Source: Pyrrhoderma lamaoense (lineage: Eukaryota > Basidiomycota > Agaricomycetes > Hymenochaetales > Hymenochaetaceae). Taken from it: DNA of 64,000 bases. This document shows, piece by piece, positions 22,879 to 33,451 of this stretch; the first letter of the stretch is position 1; each line of letters opens with the position of its first letter. The notes under the pieces are model-generated. The model did not search any database, had not been told where the DNA came from, and saw only the letters and a list, made by a program, of their open reading frames with translations. The stretch lies in assembly GCA_002794735.1 (NCBI GenBank), contig NBAZ01000021.1, positions 248,001-312,000 on the forward strand, given 5' to 3'. Both the position numbers and the translations under genes were made by a program.

Positions 22879-23690
22879 TTGATTCATGTATATCCCATCT
22901 CCTCTTTGTCGTTTCCTTATCTTGTGAATGAATGCTGTGGAGTAAACGGATCAGTCCCACTATGTGCTGTTTTCTTTGGCTTGTGGTCGATAACATCATT
23001 TAAAATTTTGCTTGATGTGGATTAGCAGGTTCTTATTGAGGGCATGAGGTGGAGAAGGTGTCCAATGGATAGGAGATGATAATTGGATAATTATCTATGG
23101 AATCTATTGTTGGAGAGCCCCGAGGTAGTAAGTTTCGCTCGTGCAGACAAGTGCTAAACGTGCAGTGATGCGTCGTTGTATATAGCTCAGAAGCATCGGC
23201 GATACTTTTTTTCTAAGAAAAAAACGTATGTACGAAGTACAATTACATTGTGATACGTAGTTTCGCGGGAGAATACGTAGGAGATTGATCCACGTACCTG
23301 GGGGGCTGGATAAACCAAGATTGGAATAGAGATGTGAGGGTCAGATTCCGGATTGTGCCCTGATATTCGGAGGTTGGATGGGGTCCTTTTTTAACCGCGA
23401 ATTCGTAAATAATAGTATAATTTCTTGGAAGTATTGGATATCGTATCACGGAAGCGCGGATATCCTGATGCTTCTATAAAGACTTTAAGAGATGTTCGGT
23501 GGGGTGTTTATGGGAGCATAACGTATGCCACTGAGTTTACCTACCGAGTGGTGTTAGTTCTACTTGTGCAGAAGCTCATAAAAGTGATTTTTTGTTATTT
23601 CCCTTCAAGTACAACCTATCATATATAGCTCATTGTGAACGTGTGTAGCCTAAGGGTAACACCTTGTGTGAAGCTTGAACACATCTCGCG
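22371..23690 (-). repeat. Tandem array unit A2
   Basis: Second A-type unit, related to A1 about 2.4 kb upstream. It contains a GT microsatellite at 22855-22878, the block TCTAATACACCAAGCTCCTGG near 22.72 kb, CGCGGGAGAATACGTAGG and GCGAAGATAACTCGG at its end. About 200 bases at its start (to ~22.6 kb) are also found after B2, showing that the array continues a little past B2. Confidence 0.75.
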
Positions 23691-25000
23691 AAGATAACTC
23701 GGAGGATAGCACGATCAGATACAAAAAATACGTTTCTTATGGAACTGAACTACTTACATCGTGATAGTTAGTTTATGAAAGAATTCTCGCGAATACTAGT
23801 TTTTAAATTATAGGTGTCTTGTATCACGTATCACCTGTTTTATAACTCCGGTACCTGTGACTTCGTAGTAGCTTATACCCCTCATCCGATATCTGCTCAG
23901 CTTTATGATTTCCTTAATCTGCATCTGTAGTCTAACACACCAAGCTCCTGGAAAGATACAGCACCCTAAGCGTAGTTTGGTGTCCATATAAGCTCTTTCG
24001 TTGATAGACTATTTCATGAGGAGGTAAGGGAAGACGCAGGTCGGGATGTGCTACAGATACTCTATTTCCTGTTGTAGCTAGCATTATTTTGTAAGAAAAT
24101 AATCATAAATAACTTGTATTTCCTTACTTAAGGCTTTACTCATATCTTTTAAATCTAAACAGATCTCCTTTGATACGAATCTATGAGTTCTTGCGAGGAA
24201 TGATTGGATGAATGAGATTACGAAGAAGTAATGTATCAAAGATATTGATCCGATTAGGGTTGTATGTGTGGATAAGTGGGGAGATGATACGCGCATAAAC
24301 TCTGACGGCAGTAGTACTCTTGTGTACGTCCAAGGAACCTTTCTTTCTTGCCAGATATAACCCAGCATATAGTTTCGCGGGAGAATGCAGCAATGAGAAG
24401 AGTAACCCGCGTACCTGGAAGCTGGATGGTCCCCGATTTTCGATTGGAGATGATGGAGATTGCTATTTTTTTTTTTGAGATTTCTCTCGTTATCGGTGGA
24501 AGTAGAATCTTGGTGAACGGACAGAGATTTCATTACTTATTATGAGCACTTACGCGACTTCTGGTGAATGATAGGGATCAATCACTAAAGTGCCGCGGGT
24601 TCTCTGGTTGTTCTTTAAAGTTCTTTTTCGGTAGTTAAAACGTAGCGTATAGTATGTACTAATGAACTTATCTACCGAAAGATACCAGCTCCTTCAGTGT
24701 AGAAGATACTCATATATTCTTTCAAATATTACCTATCATCTATTGTGAAGATGCGTAATCCGATGTAATTACATCATAAGAAAAGGTCCGCCACGTCTTC
24801 CGCGAAATTGACTCAAAAAACGGCGCATACAAATAAACACAAATGAAACAGCCAGCGTTTTCATGCTCCGCCCTTGTGGATAGTAGTGTCGTCATCCTTC
24901 GGTTCGATTTTCTCACTTTCCTACCTTCCAAATTGTGATTTATTCCGCCAGATATCTGGATCCCTACTCAAAATCGTAGTTTGGCGATTATACAAGTTAT
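23691..25000 (-). repeat. Tandem array unit B2 plus partial next unit
   Basis: Second B-type unit. From about 23.72 to 24.55 kb it is nearly identical to B1. From ~24.80 to 25.00 kb it carries the start of a further A-type unit (CGCATACAAATAAACAC, TCCTTCGGTTCGATTTTCTC, CGCCAGATATCTGG), matching 22.39-22.60 kb. A 149-codon frame on the minus strand spans much of B2 but has no counterpart of equal length in B1 or in the dispersed copy. Confidence 0.8.
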
Positions 25001-25650
25001 ATTTGGGATGTCATCAAGGTTTCTCGAAGTATGGTGTTGTTATGAGTATCTTCTATGCTATCTCCTAATCTGAGCTGGTTAAAACTTTGCACATATTCTA
25101 GAGCTTTGTATAGCATCGAGTCTTGGAGTCCAATTTGCAACTACAAAGAAGCAGAAGATCTTTAAAATACTGCATACTCGATCATGACGAACTAACTCTA
25201 TGACTCCTTCGCCTCCCTAAACCGTAAATTCGAAGTAGCTTATATGAGTGTTGAATCAAATTGTATACATCGTGTATCTCAACCTGATAGGAATGTTGAT
25301 AGGAGTGTTGTGCAGTTGATGTAAGATTGAGTAGATTATCCCTGCATATGCCCGAGGTAACACACACTTCAGCCAACTGACTTTCCGTTTCGTAATAACT
25401 GTAAAAAAGGGCGCTAGTTTCGAAGTGAAGCACATGTACATTATCTCTCAATCATCAGATATTATGTAATGCTTATGCATTAAAACTCATATCGTAGAAA
25501 TCCTAGTTATATTACAATGTATGTACTTGAGTTATCAAGCTTGTATAAAGGTGTATGATTTGAACATGTAGAAGTCTATGAGTATGTTGAATTACGAGTA
25601 CCATTCTATTGCATCCACAAAGATTTCTAGTTAAGAGCAATAAATACACA
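25001..25650. other. Intergenic after the repeat array
   Basis: AT-rich, with no recognised gene or repeat copy. Short minus-strand frames at 25.2-25.45 kb show no motif. Confidence 0.5.
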
Positions 25651-26402
25651 TTACTCTACGATGCTTTGATCCCTAGATTTTGTTCGTCGATGAGATGAGT
25701 CTTTCTTAGGCTTAGTACTTGTGGAATTTGTAGTTTTCTCTGAGCCCCCGTTAGCCTTCACGACCGCTTCTATTACATGCCCAAACATATGGTTTTTACT
25801 CTTCGCTATTCCAAAGGTTACTTTTACATCTCCTCCTGTAGTGGTACTAGTGTGAGTGCTCTTTCTCCTGCGCCTCCTACGATGACGTTCACCGTTTGTG
25901 CCTGAGGAAGCTATTGAAGCGTCACCTAAACCACGATCATGGGTACCACCAGCTTCAAGTTCATTATCATCAAAGAAGTTATTATCATCAAAACCTGGTT
26001 GCTCTTCTTCTATAGGAGGTTGTTGCTCCATAGTGAAGTCTCTTGGATTGCCACGTACGCTTGATCTGTTTGTGCCTGCGGAGGTAACAGACCGAGAACG
26101 ACTACGATCAAGTGGTGAAGGTATTGAAGGTGAACGGTACCCCTCAAGTGGCGGAGTTTGTGGAATCAAAGGGCTTAGATCCCTTTTAATCGACCCCGTT
26201 CTTCCCTCACTTCGAGGTCCCCTAACTGGAAGCACAAACTGATTTCCATTAACTGACGACGAAGGTGTCGGAGTTCTCCTATGCGAGGCTGAGTTCAGAG
26301 AAGTCCGACTGCCATTAACAGGCTTCGGGGCTCGATTATGCTTGAATCCCTTGATCTGACTGACCCCCTTGAGCGACGTTTCTCGGAATCTGTAAGCGAC
26401 AT
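25651..26402 (-). CDS. Basic Ser/Arg-rich orphan protein
   Basis: The minus strand is open for over 260 codons, from about 26.44 to 25.65 kb. Composition is Ser, Arg, Pro, Asn and Gly with RSRSRSVTS, HRRRRRRKSTH and KDSSHRRTKSRDQS near the end, typical of a disordered nuclear or RNA-associated protein. The only folded-looking part is near the C-terminus (VTFGIAKSKNHMFGHVIEAV). The long frame has no early ATG. An ATG at 26402 in another frame gives MSLTDSEKRRSRGSVRS, and a TATATAAAA lies ~60 bases upstream, so the true start may be there with a frame change near 26.3 kb. I recognise no family. Confidence 0.5.
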
Positions 26403-26442
26403 TGCTATACCCTTTTGTAGGTTTTTGTGGATTTTCAGTCAA

Positions 26443-27995
26443 AATTGATTGTCTCGAGTTTTATATACGAGAAATTGGACAGTTGCTATGCATGTTCAGT
26501 GCATCATTATGACGTTTTTGGCGAAAAGCACCCCTCAATATCATGAGCAATCTAGTTCTTTCGGAAAAGATTTCAAGGTCACTTTTGCATAAGTTCCCAT
26601 TAGAAAGAGTGTATATTATATATTAGTATGTTCTTTTTTTTGAATACTCTGATAATAATTAACTACTTTATTGCTCTAGTTTGCTATAGCGAGTCATTTT
26701 TGCACTCTATACAGCACGGTCCAGCCCAGCATACATTGCTCTTTTAGCAAATTTCATTACGTGAACAACCATAGATTATAGCTCAGACGGTAAAGTAACT
26801 GAAAGATGGTTATTGCATGATGCTCAAAGCAATGTTCTATTGCAAATCTTTCATGTTCCTTTGTACAGCCAACAAATTATTGCGTAGAATGGAAAGCGAG
26901 AGAGTTAGAGTATGCGTTTCGAGTAAAAGCCTCATAGAAATGATAGCATGGCTTAAAGCCAGCTGAAGATTTTGATGAGAAGGTATCGACTAGAGGTAGA
27001 CCTTACGCGCTAGTAAGACGTCGAAGGAGAATATCGCCCAAAAATAATCTGGGCATGTTTGGTTTTGGTCGGCTTTACCATATATAGAAGATACTTCTCA
27101 CATAACATTATGCACCAGTGGTGGACCGTATCTGAAATGATGGTAGGTAGTTAAGGTCCGTGAAATGACTAAAAGAAACCCTTTTGATACTCAATAATCT
27201 ATCATAAATCTTCTTTGCTATTCGTATAGCCCGCTGCCCGAACATTTCTCGCAATTGGCGTAAGTAACGAAAATTACTATTCTCGTAGGAATAGTGCACA
27301 GGCACATTACAAAAATAGGCATGATCTTGATGTCAGATCTTGTTTCATGATTAATGCACTGGGTTGATAATCTCCGTCGTACTTTTCTTACTCTTCCAAT
27401 TCGTTCTTCCGTTACTCGGGCGGTCGAAGTCCATGAGTCAGTGTTAATAAACCACCTTTAAAATAGTAAAATTCACGTGTACCTTGATGGCATGTAATCG
27501 ATCACTAGCTCAATCATACGATCTCTGGTCATCATTATCAAGGCTGTACAAAACATGCATACACCACTTTTGATACCACTACCATTGCTAACCATTGTGA
27601 TCAATTAAGTATCCCAAGTTGAACAAATTGATAACAGCTTCAATTCACACTATCTCCTAATCTATGAAGCCACTTCTCAACCATAAGCTAACGTATTTGA
27701 TATCACTTTGGATTCATGCTATCCATAACCAAAAAGCCCGAATAGACATTTTTAATTACCTGCATAACTTCGTCAACGCAACTGTACTCGGATCAAATCA
27801 TATGGATATTGATCTAGATAGGTACTGGCGCTTGCAACCTATCATTCGTTAAAGAAAGCACATCCATTCCATGATGAGCTTCAAAAGCGGAAGATCTGGG
27901 GAACTGGGCCTTCTCTCCTTATATCTACTTTAGAAAGTAAATCCCCAAAAGATGATTCTACTCCTCTGTAGACGTTATCACAAGAAGCGCATGAA
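26443..27995. other. Intergenic, nothing recognised
   Basis: AT-rich. Open frames at 27.1-27.3 kb (-) and 27.66-27.85 kb (+) have no motif. The end is the promoter side of the DUF6533 gene starting at 27996. Confidence 0.5.
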
Positions 27996-29546
27996 ATGAG
28001 TCTCATTGAACATATTCCGCAATATGTGGGACGATCTCGCCTTGGGCAATACTTCTTCATATCTATAAACACACTTTTGGTTTACGATTTCTGTGAGTTC
28101 CCCATTTCTTCACTCTTACCAATCGTACTGAAGCCATCAATTGGTAGTACTAACATTTAGAAAAGAAGTTCGTTCATATTTCTGATCAGTGCTTACATTT
28201 TACTGAAGTCACTGTCCTTGAAGGTGAAATATTATTGGGTAATTATCTCAGCGTTTGTATTCTATGTAAAGCTTCCAACTTTACATCTACTAGCGGAAAC
28301 CTCAAGGCCATGTAGACATATTGTTCTTTATAGTAAGCATAAGGAAGAAACTGGACTGTTTATACTTTTCTGATATTGTATCACATAGAACCGATATATC
28401 GGAGTCCTTGGTTCATGCACATTCCTCATATGTACACTTGAAATCCCTTGAGTATCCACATTGAGTATCTGATGGACTCACTTCAACAATAGATAATGAC
28501 CAACGTGCTACTATCTATCGGTAAGTACTCCGCATATTGAGTTATGCGTCATATTCAGCAAATACTCAACGTTCTATCAAGCTGTATGGGTTAACATACG
28601 CTTCTTTCTTGATTTGGTTGGAGTTTTTGACATATGGACTTAGGTCGGTTCGCAAAATGGACGACAGATATTGCGCGTGAGTAATAGTATATGGTACAAA
28701 GAACATCAAATGATGATAGTAACTACCAGAGATTATCGTCGTTGTCATTGTTGATTGTGAGCGGAAAACTACCTGCCAAATCATAATATTCATTCTTACA
28801 AGCAGTAAATAGACATTCTTGCGGTTCGGGTCATGGCTTTGTGTAGCAATGGTGAGGCCTCTTGTCATCTTCGTGTACCACGCCCATATATCTGTTATTT
28901 GTTTAGGCAAGACCATGAAGTATATGTTACGTTCATTAATCGCCGTTGAGGCAATCATTAGAGTTATTGTTTTCATCGTCCTTATGAACTGGGACCATGG
29001 TGCGATTTCGTTTATACCTATCTACAAGTATCTAATACTTGATTCCTTTAGTTGGATCTTCCTTTATAGTTCCTGGTGTCTCCGTGTGTAGCGATGTAAT
29101 GGGCCCTAAAGTCAATCTTCTAACACCCCCCTTATTTGATTGGTATGTTAATCTACGGAAGATAATATTTATGTTATTGAACTCTAGTAGGACGTTTGTA
29201 TTCCTCGTAGGTCTCATCCTTATGTGTATTTCGATCTTCAAAGCGAAACAGCATTGGGATTTATCCTCTGCATTACAAGGGACACCCCTAGTCGATGTCA
29301 TCATACGAGACCAAGGAATTTATTATTTTGTGTGAGTTATTACATCCTTCTTCCGATTTCAGGATCCAATTTTGAAAGGACCGAAGAGTGATATCTTGCA
29401 GTACTCTGAACATTCTCTGTAATGTGGTCGTTGAGAAGGATCCCACGCTTGGACAAGTTCTTGCTGGCCTCGGAAGTCCTTCGTTCCTATCTCTTTTGGG
29501 GAACCACCTATTCTTAAACTTACGGAAGCAGCAGAAAAAGGAATAA
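27996..29546 (+). CDS. DUF6533 multi-pass membrane protein (copy 2)
   Basis: A multi-exon gene with the same layout as the 2.7-4.3 kb copy. Exon 1 (27996-28092) starts MSLIEHIPQYVG, encodes a first membrane segment ending TLLVYDF, and ends in phase 1 like copy 1. Later exons give VKYYWRKPQGHVDILFFI, NRYIGVL, VVVIVDYILAVRVMALC, KTMKYMLRSLIAVEA, IVPGVSVCSD, VFLVGLILMCISIFKAKQHW, VDVIIRDQGIYYFV and finally LLGNHLFLNLRKQQKKE before TAA at 29544. The IRDxxxYY and LxNLRxxxxxE motifs are those of DUF6533. The junction between exons 1 and 2 and the exon around 28.5 kb are not fully resolved, and one intron near 29.15 kb could be either spliced or read through. It ends shorter than copy 1. Function unknown; likely plasma or internal membrane. 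Confidence 0.75.
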
Positions 29547-29793
29547 ACGGTGGGACAAGCCATGATGGGAGCCCTGCGAGTGCAATGGAGTTTGTTTAAG
29601 TTGAAATACATACGTTGCTTCTGAGCATCATAATATAATTCATGATTCATGAACTTAAATTCCAAAAATGTCACAAATGTCGACAGGCTGAGAGCAAACA
29701 CCCAAGTAAGTTTCGCATAGAAGCAGTCGTCAATTTGTCGCCTCTACGTAGGCCAATAGTCCTTCATTGATTATATGCCTTTTGCTGTCGATC

Positions 29794-29806
29794 TTCTCGA
29801 AAGTTC
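29794..29806 (+). promoter_or_regulatory. Heat-shock element upstream of HSP10
   Basis: The sequence TTCTCGAAAGTTC is a perfect three-unit heat-shock element (TTCnnGAAnnTTC). It lies ~160 bases before the HSP10 start codon. HSF1 binding to such elements controls mitochondrial chaperonin genes in fungi; its position here fits that role. Confidence 0.8.
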
Positions 29807-29966
29807 GGATGCGAATACATGATGAGTCAGCAGTACATAAGACGCGTGAATCCCGTTTTTTGCTTGTTGTCGTTATTCGTCCACCTCAATTCACTACCTT
29901 GTGTCTAGGCTTCGCTGCTCTAGTCTCATAACTTCATTTTCATTCACCTTCATAGACTCATTCCTA

Positions 29967-30600
29967 ATGGTCTGTCATTTACTAACTCATTCCAGTAGAA
30001 CTTGGATACTAAACTATACACTGTCACTTTCTTTTTCAGGCTTCTCAAGCAACTTTTAAGTCTATAAAGTCTCTCGTTCCTCTTCTAGACCGCGTTTTGG
30101 TCCAACGATTCAAGCCCGAAACCGTAAGTTTAATTTTGTTCTTTTATTCTCTGTACTTTGTGACGTCTTGTGCTTAATACATAACAAAACCAGAAAACTG
30201 CTTCAGGAATTTTCCTACCTTCAGCAAGCACAAGTAACCCGCTTCCTGAAGCTACCGTCATCGCGGTAGGTCCGGGTGCACCTGACAAGGATGGCAAGAT
30301 TGTGCCTACAAATGTAAAGGCTGGGGACCGTGTCTTATTACCAGGATGGGGTGGAAACGCAATTAAAGTCGGTGAGGAGGTAAGTAGAAATTCGCTGTTG
30401 TCAATAATCTTGAATTTTTGCTACTTCTCTTCTTTCTTCGCTCGTTACCTGGAGCCTCTTATGAAACTTCCATCATATCACGTGATATTTATTTCGATGT
30501 TTTATTAAAAGTCTATTTGATACACTTTACTGATACCATTATCTTTCAGGAATACCACCTCTTCCGTGATAATGAAATTCTTGCTAAGATTCAAGAATAA
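29967..30600 (+). CDS. HSP10: Mitochondrial 10-kDa chaperonin (HSP10/GroES)
   Basis: Four exons: 29967-29969, 30040-30123, 30194-30379 and 30550-30600, giving 107 residues, the usual size. The protein reads SLVPLLDRVLVQRFKPETKTA-like sequence, then the mobile-loop region GIFLPSA, EATVIAVGPGAPDKDGK, VKAGDRVLLPGWGGN and EYHLFRDNEILAKI, an unmistakable GroES fold. It forms the lid of the Hsp60 chamber in the mitochondrial matrix. All introns fall in phase 0. Exon 1 would encode only the initiator Met, using the unusual donor GTCTGT; without this splice the frame stops at once. An alternative upstream non-coding exon with another start cannot be excluded. Introns 2 and 3 have ordinary GTAAGT donors. 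A heat-shock element lies upstream. Confidence 0.95.
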
Positions 30601-31546
30601 ATGCAAAAAAATGCTTGGTCAGCCAGTAGCATATCCAAAACAGTCACTACTCGGAACTATTTGCTACTACTTTGAAAGGGTATTATGGGCTTAACTGAAG
30701 GATATAGTAGTTGGATATATGTTCTATGGGCTTCCTTCAGGTCTTTACATCCTTTACTCTTTGGTTCTTGGTATTAATAATATATTCCATTCTAATCTCA
30801 TTGCATTTTACATGATACACTTCCCCATTGTTCTCACGTCTTACGATGTTTTCAGAATTCACTCAAATACAAGAAAAAACTCTACTCAGTCAATTTTGTG
30901 TCCTGAAGAATTAATCTCTAAGAGAATCAAATCAGTTTCATATCGACTTTAAGCAGCTCTGAGGACTTCTATCTCAAATAACATCCATTGGTAGCCATGG
31001 TTTCATCTATCAAATAAAATAGGCAAACCGTTTTTCCCTGACTTACAAGTCAATCGAAAAAACAATTTCCCGGCAGCGCAGTTTCATCGGTGAGAACCCA
31101 TGTCTTTAGAGATGTTTTGAAGACCATGTTCATATAAAGCTTTTTTCTTGGCCGCCCATACTCGCCTTGATTGTATGTAAATAAAGAGTATGTAAGAAGA
31201 CCTAAGGAAAGAAATATATCCCCGTAAAGCCTTGGAGGAGATCGAAATGGAAATTGGTATTGCTATCTGTAATGTTACAAGTAGGCGAGTTAGCCGATCG
31301 CCTTTCTTCGCCGTTTAGAGAAAGAAGCAATTATTATGTCAAAGGAACATTATATACTAAGTAAATCTCAAACATGACTTTTGAGGGACGGCAGACGGAA
31401 GAGGTCAGCGACCCTTATAAGTATGCCGTTCCATTTGCCTTTCTTCTTTCTCCCCTTCACCTTCTCGGTGATTTTCCTAAATCTTCTCTGGAGGAAAGCC
31501 CACCTTTCACAGTAGTTTTTGCGTTTGTGATGCACTGTAGACGAAC
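30601..31546. other. Intergenic between HSP10 and DUF6534 gene
   Basis: HSP10 3' flank and promoter of the next gene. Short open frames only, with no recognised motif. Confidence 0.5.
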
Positions 31547-33099
31547 ATGAGTACTGAAACAGGGATTCCAGCACTGGATAATACGGTAATATTCCTTTTA
31601 TGGCATTACACGGAAGTATATTTACATTCTTATTTGCAAACAGATGGGGTGTCTGTACATAGCGACAGTGTGAGTGCTCCTTTTATCGAGACAGGCTTGT
31701 TTTCTCTAACACGAGTTTCTAGAGTGACGATGGGGTATGTCCAATTTTAAAAATACGGCGCGTTCTAGCGTCAGAAGATTCAACTCTATTTTAGACTTTG
31801 GGGCATGGGAAGTCTCCAAGTTTTTACCTATTATAATGTATGTCGCGGGAAACCGTCTTTAATTTTCGTCCCCCGAGTCGTTTGCTCAATCTGCGTGCCT
31901 TATAGCAATACCGGAAAGACCAAGCGTGGTTAAAACTACTGGTATTTCTAGTCTGGGCTTTAAATACAGCACACCAGGCCCTTACGATCTATTCAACGTA
32001 CATATATTTAATTTCACATTACGGTGATATCTCGTATCTGGATCATTATAATGCGTATGTGGTCTTACCTTTCATAATACTTGGGGGATAGAAAGTACTA
32101 ACTAGGTTGTAGTGCATTGAAGGCAACCATCATGTTCACTGCCATATCCTGCGGCTTAGCACAATCTTTGTATATCGTACGAATTTACCGGTGTGCGTAT
32201 TAGGCTGTGTTTTTTCTAAAAACTTTTCACTCATCGTGTCCATAGTGAGCCAGCACAATCTGTTTCTAACCGGTCTCATCACATGTCTCGTCCTAGCTCA
32301 ATGCACAATTACAACAGTGTACTATGCAAAAACTTACGACCTGGATACTTTCTCCGGCTTGCTAAACACTATTTATATTCCAAAGATAATCTCCGCTGTA
32401 GTAACTGGCACGGATGTTTGTATACTGGGTGTAACGGCATATTTACTGCATATGAGCAGGTCGGGCTTCTCACGCACTGAGAATGTCATAAACCGACTTA
32501 TTATTTATGCGGTCAATATAGGAATATTGACGTGTACATGCGCTATTTTGACACTCGTTTTTTGTTTGGTATATCCAACGGCGTTGATTTATATTGCATT
32601 TTACCTCACGTTATCTAGAAGTACGTATAACGTTTCAATTTTTATGAAATTTATTCGCTAACATTTAAATTAAAGTCTACATGGGTTCCATGATGGCTTC
32701 GTAAGTGTTTCGATTCTTCCACGGCTATATTGTTGTATACTTACTAATCGCTTTATTATAGTCTAAACTCCAGGAAGAGTCTTCGGGGAGATTTATTTGA
32801 TAGCTCGCCTGGTGATAACTTCGATTTAAAAAGGGTGGTAGGCCGTCGTGGTGGAAGTGCGTCAGGGCCTTTAAACATCAAGGTGGAAACGCAAACGGTT
32901 CAGTACAATGATTCCGAAGTGAATGAAGTTAGTTTATGATTTGCTTTTTTTCCAACGAATAAATGAAATTGAGCTAATGAATCTCACCCTGGATCTTCTT
33001 ATATTGCCGGCTGTCTAGTATGGAAGCGAAAGGAACAAGTCACCGGATCTTTCAGTTCAAGACCTCGAAGCAAATTATTCCAAACCTCAGGCCCTTTAG
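31547..33099 (+). CDS. DUF6534 multi-pass membrane protein (copy 1)
   Basis: Exon 1 starts at ATG 31547 (MSTETGIPALDNT). Following exons encode a membrane segment with LVFLVWALNTAHQALTIYS (~31.94 kb), ALKATIMFTAISCGLAQSLY, and a long exon (to ~32.63 kb) with TGLITCLVLAQCTITTVYY, VVTGTDVCILGVTAYLLH, SRSGFSRTENVINRLIIYAV and a final TM ending AFYLTLSR. The segment T-D-x-C-I...S-R-S/T-G-F-x-R-T-x-x-x-I-N-R-L-I is the hallmark of DUF6534. The C-terminal tail (MGSMMASLNSRKSLRGDLF, then acidic sequence) ends at TAG 33097 after a last exon with KSPDLSVQDLEANY. The junctions around 31.7-31.95 and 32.08-32.11 kb are uncertain and may hide a single-base error. Function unknown. Confidence 0.8.
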
Positions 33100-33451
33100 T
33101 AATGAGATATTGAGTATCCATACTCCCTTCCCTTTCTAGACTTATACTGTAGCAGCTGGCAGAGAATGCACATCTAGTAACATAGCTTATGCGTACATAT
33201 TACCGATTTCATGTCATGTAAACTTTCAAGTTTGTTATGAACATCCTCTATCGGAAGGACATACCGATGACTAACGACTCGCGAGACCCTGCATTGATTA
33301 CACGACGTATTTTTTATTTACATGTTTAAACGATGAGACGATTGACTACAACAGGTTGAGTAAGCATAATACTAGATATTACAATTTCAAATAGTGTAGG
33401 ACAACTTGAGAATTATATAGTAAACTAATCTAAGTATACTCCCATCATATA
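33100..33451. other. Convergent 3' flanks
   Basis: Short AT-rich gap between the 3' ends of the DUF6534 and MFS genes. No other feature is seen. Confidence 0.55.

Noticed and set aside
24084..24533. 149-codon ORF in repeat unit B2 and related ORFs in B1 and the 12-kb copy
   Set aside because: The three copies share DNA similarity but indels change the frame between them; no common protein is maintained and no family is recognised.
12265..25000. Composite transposon bounded by the inverted repeats
   Set aside because: No transposase, integrase or target-site duplication could be seen; the phosphatase is a housekeeping-type gene. Kept only as a rearrangement hypothesis.
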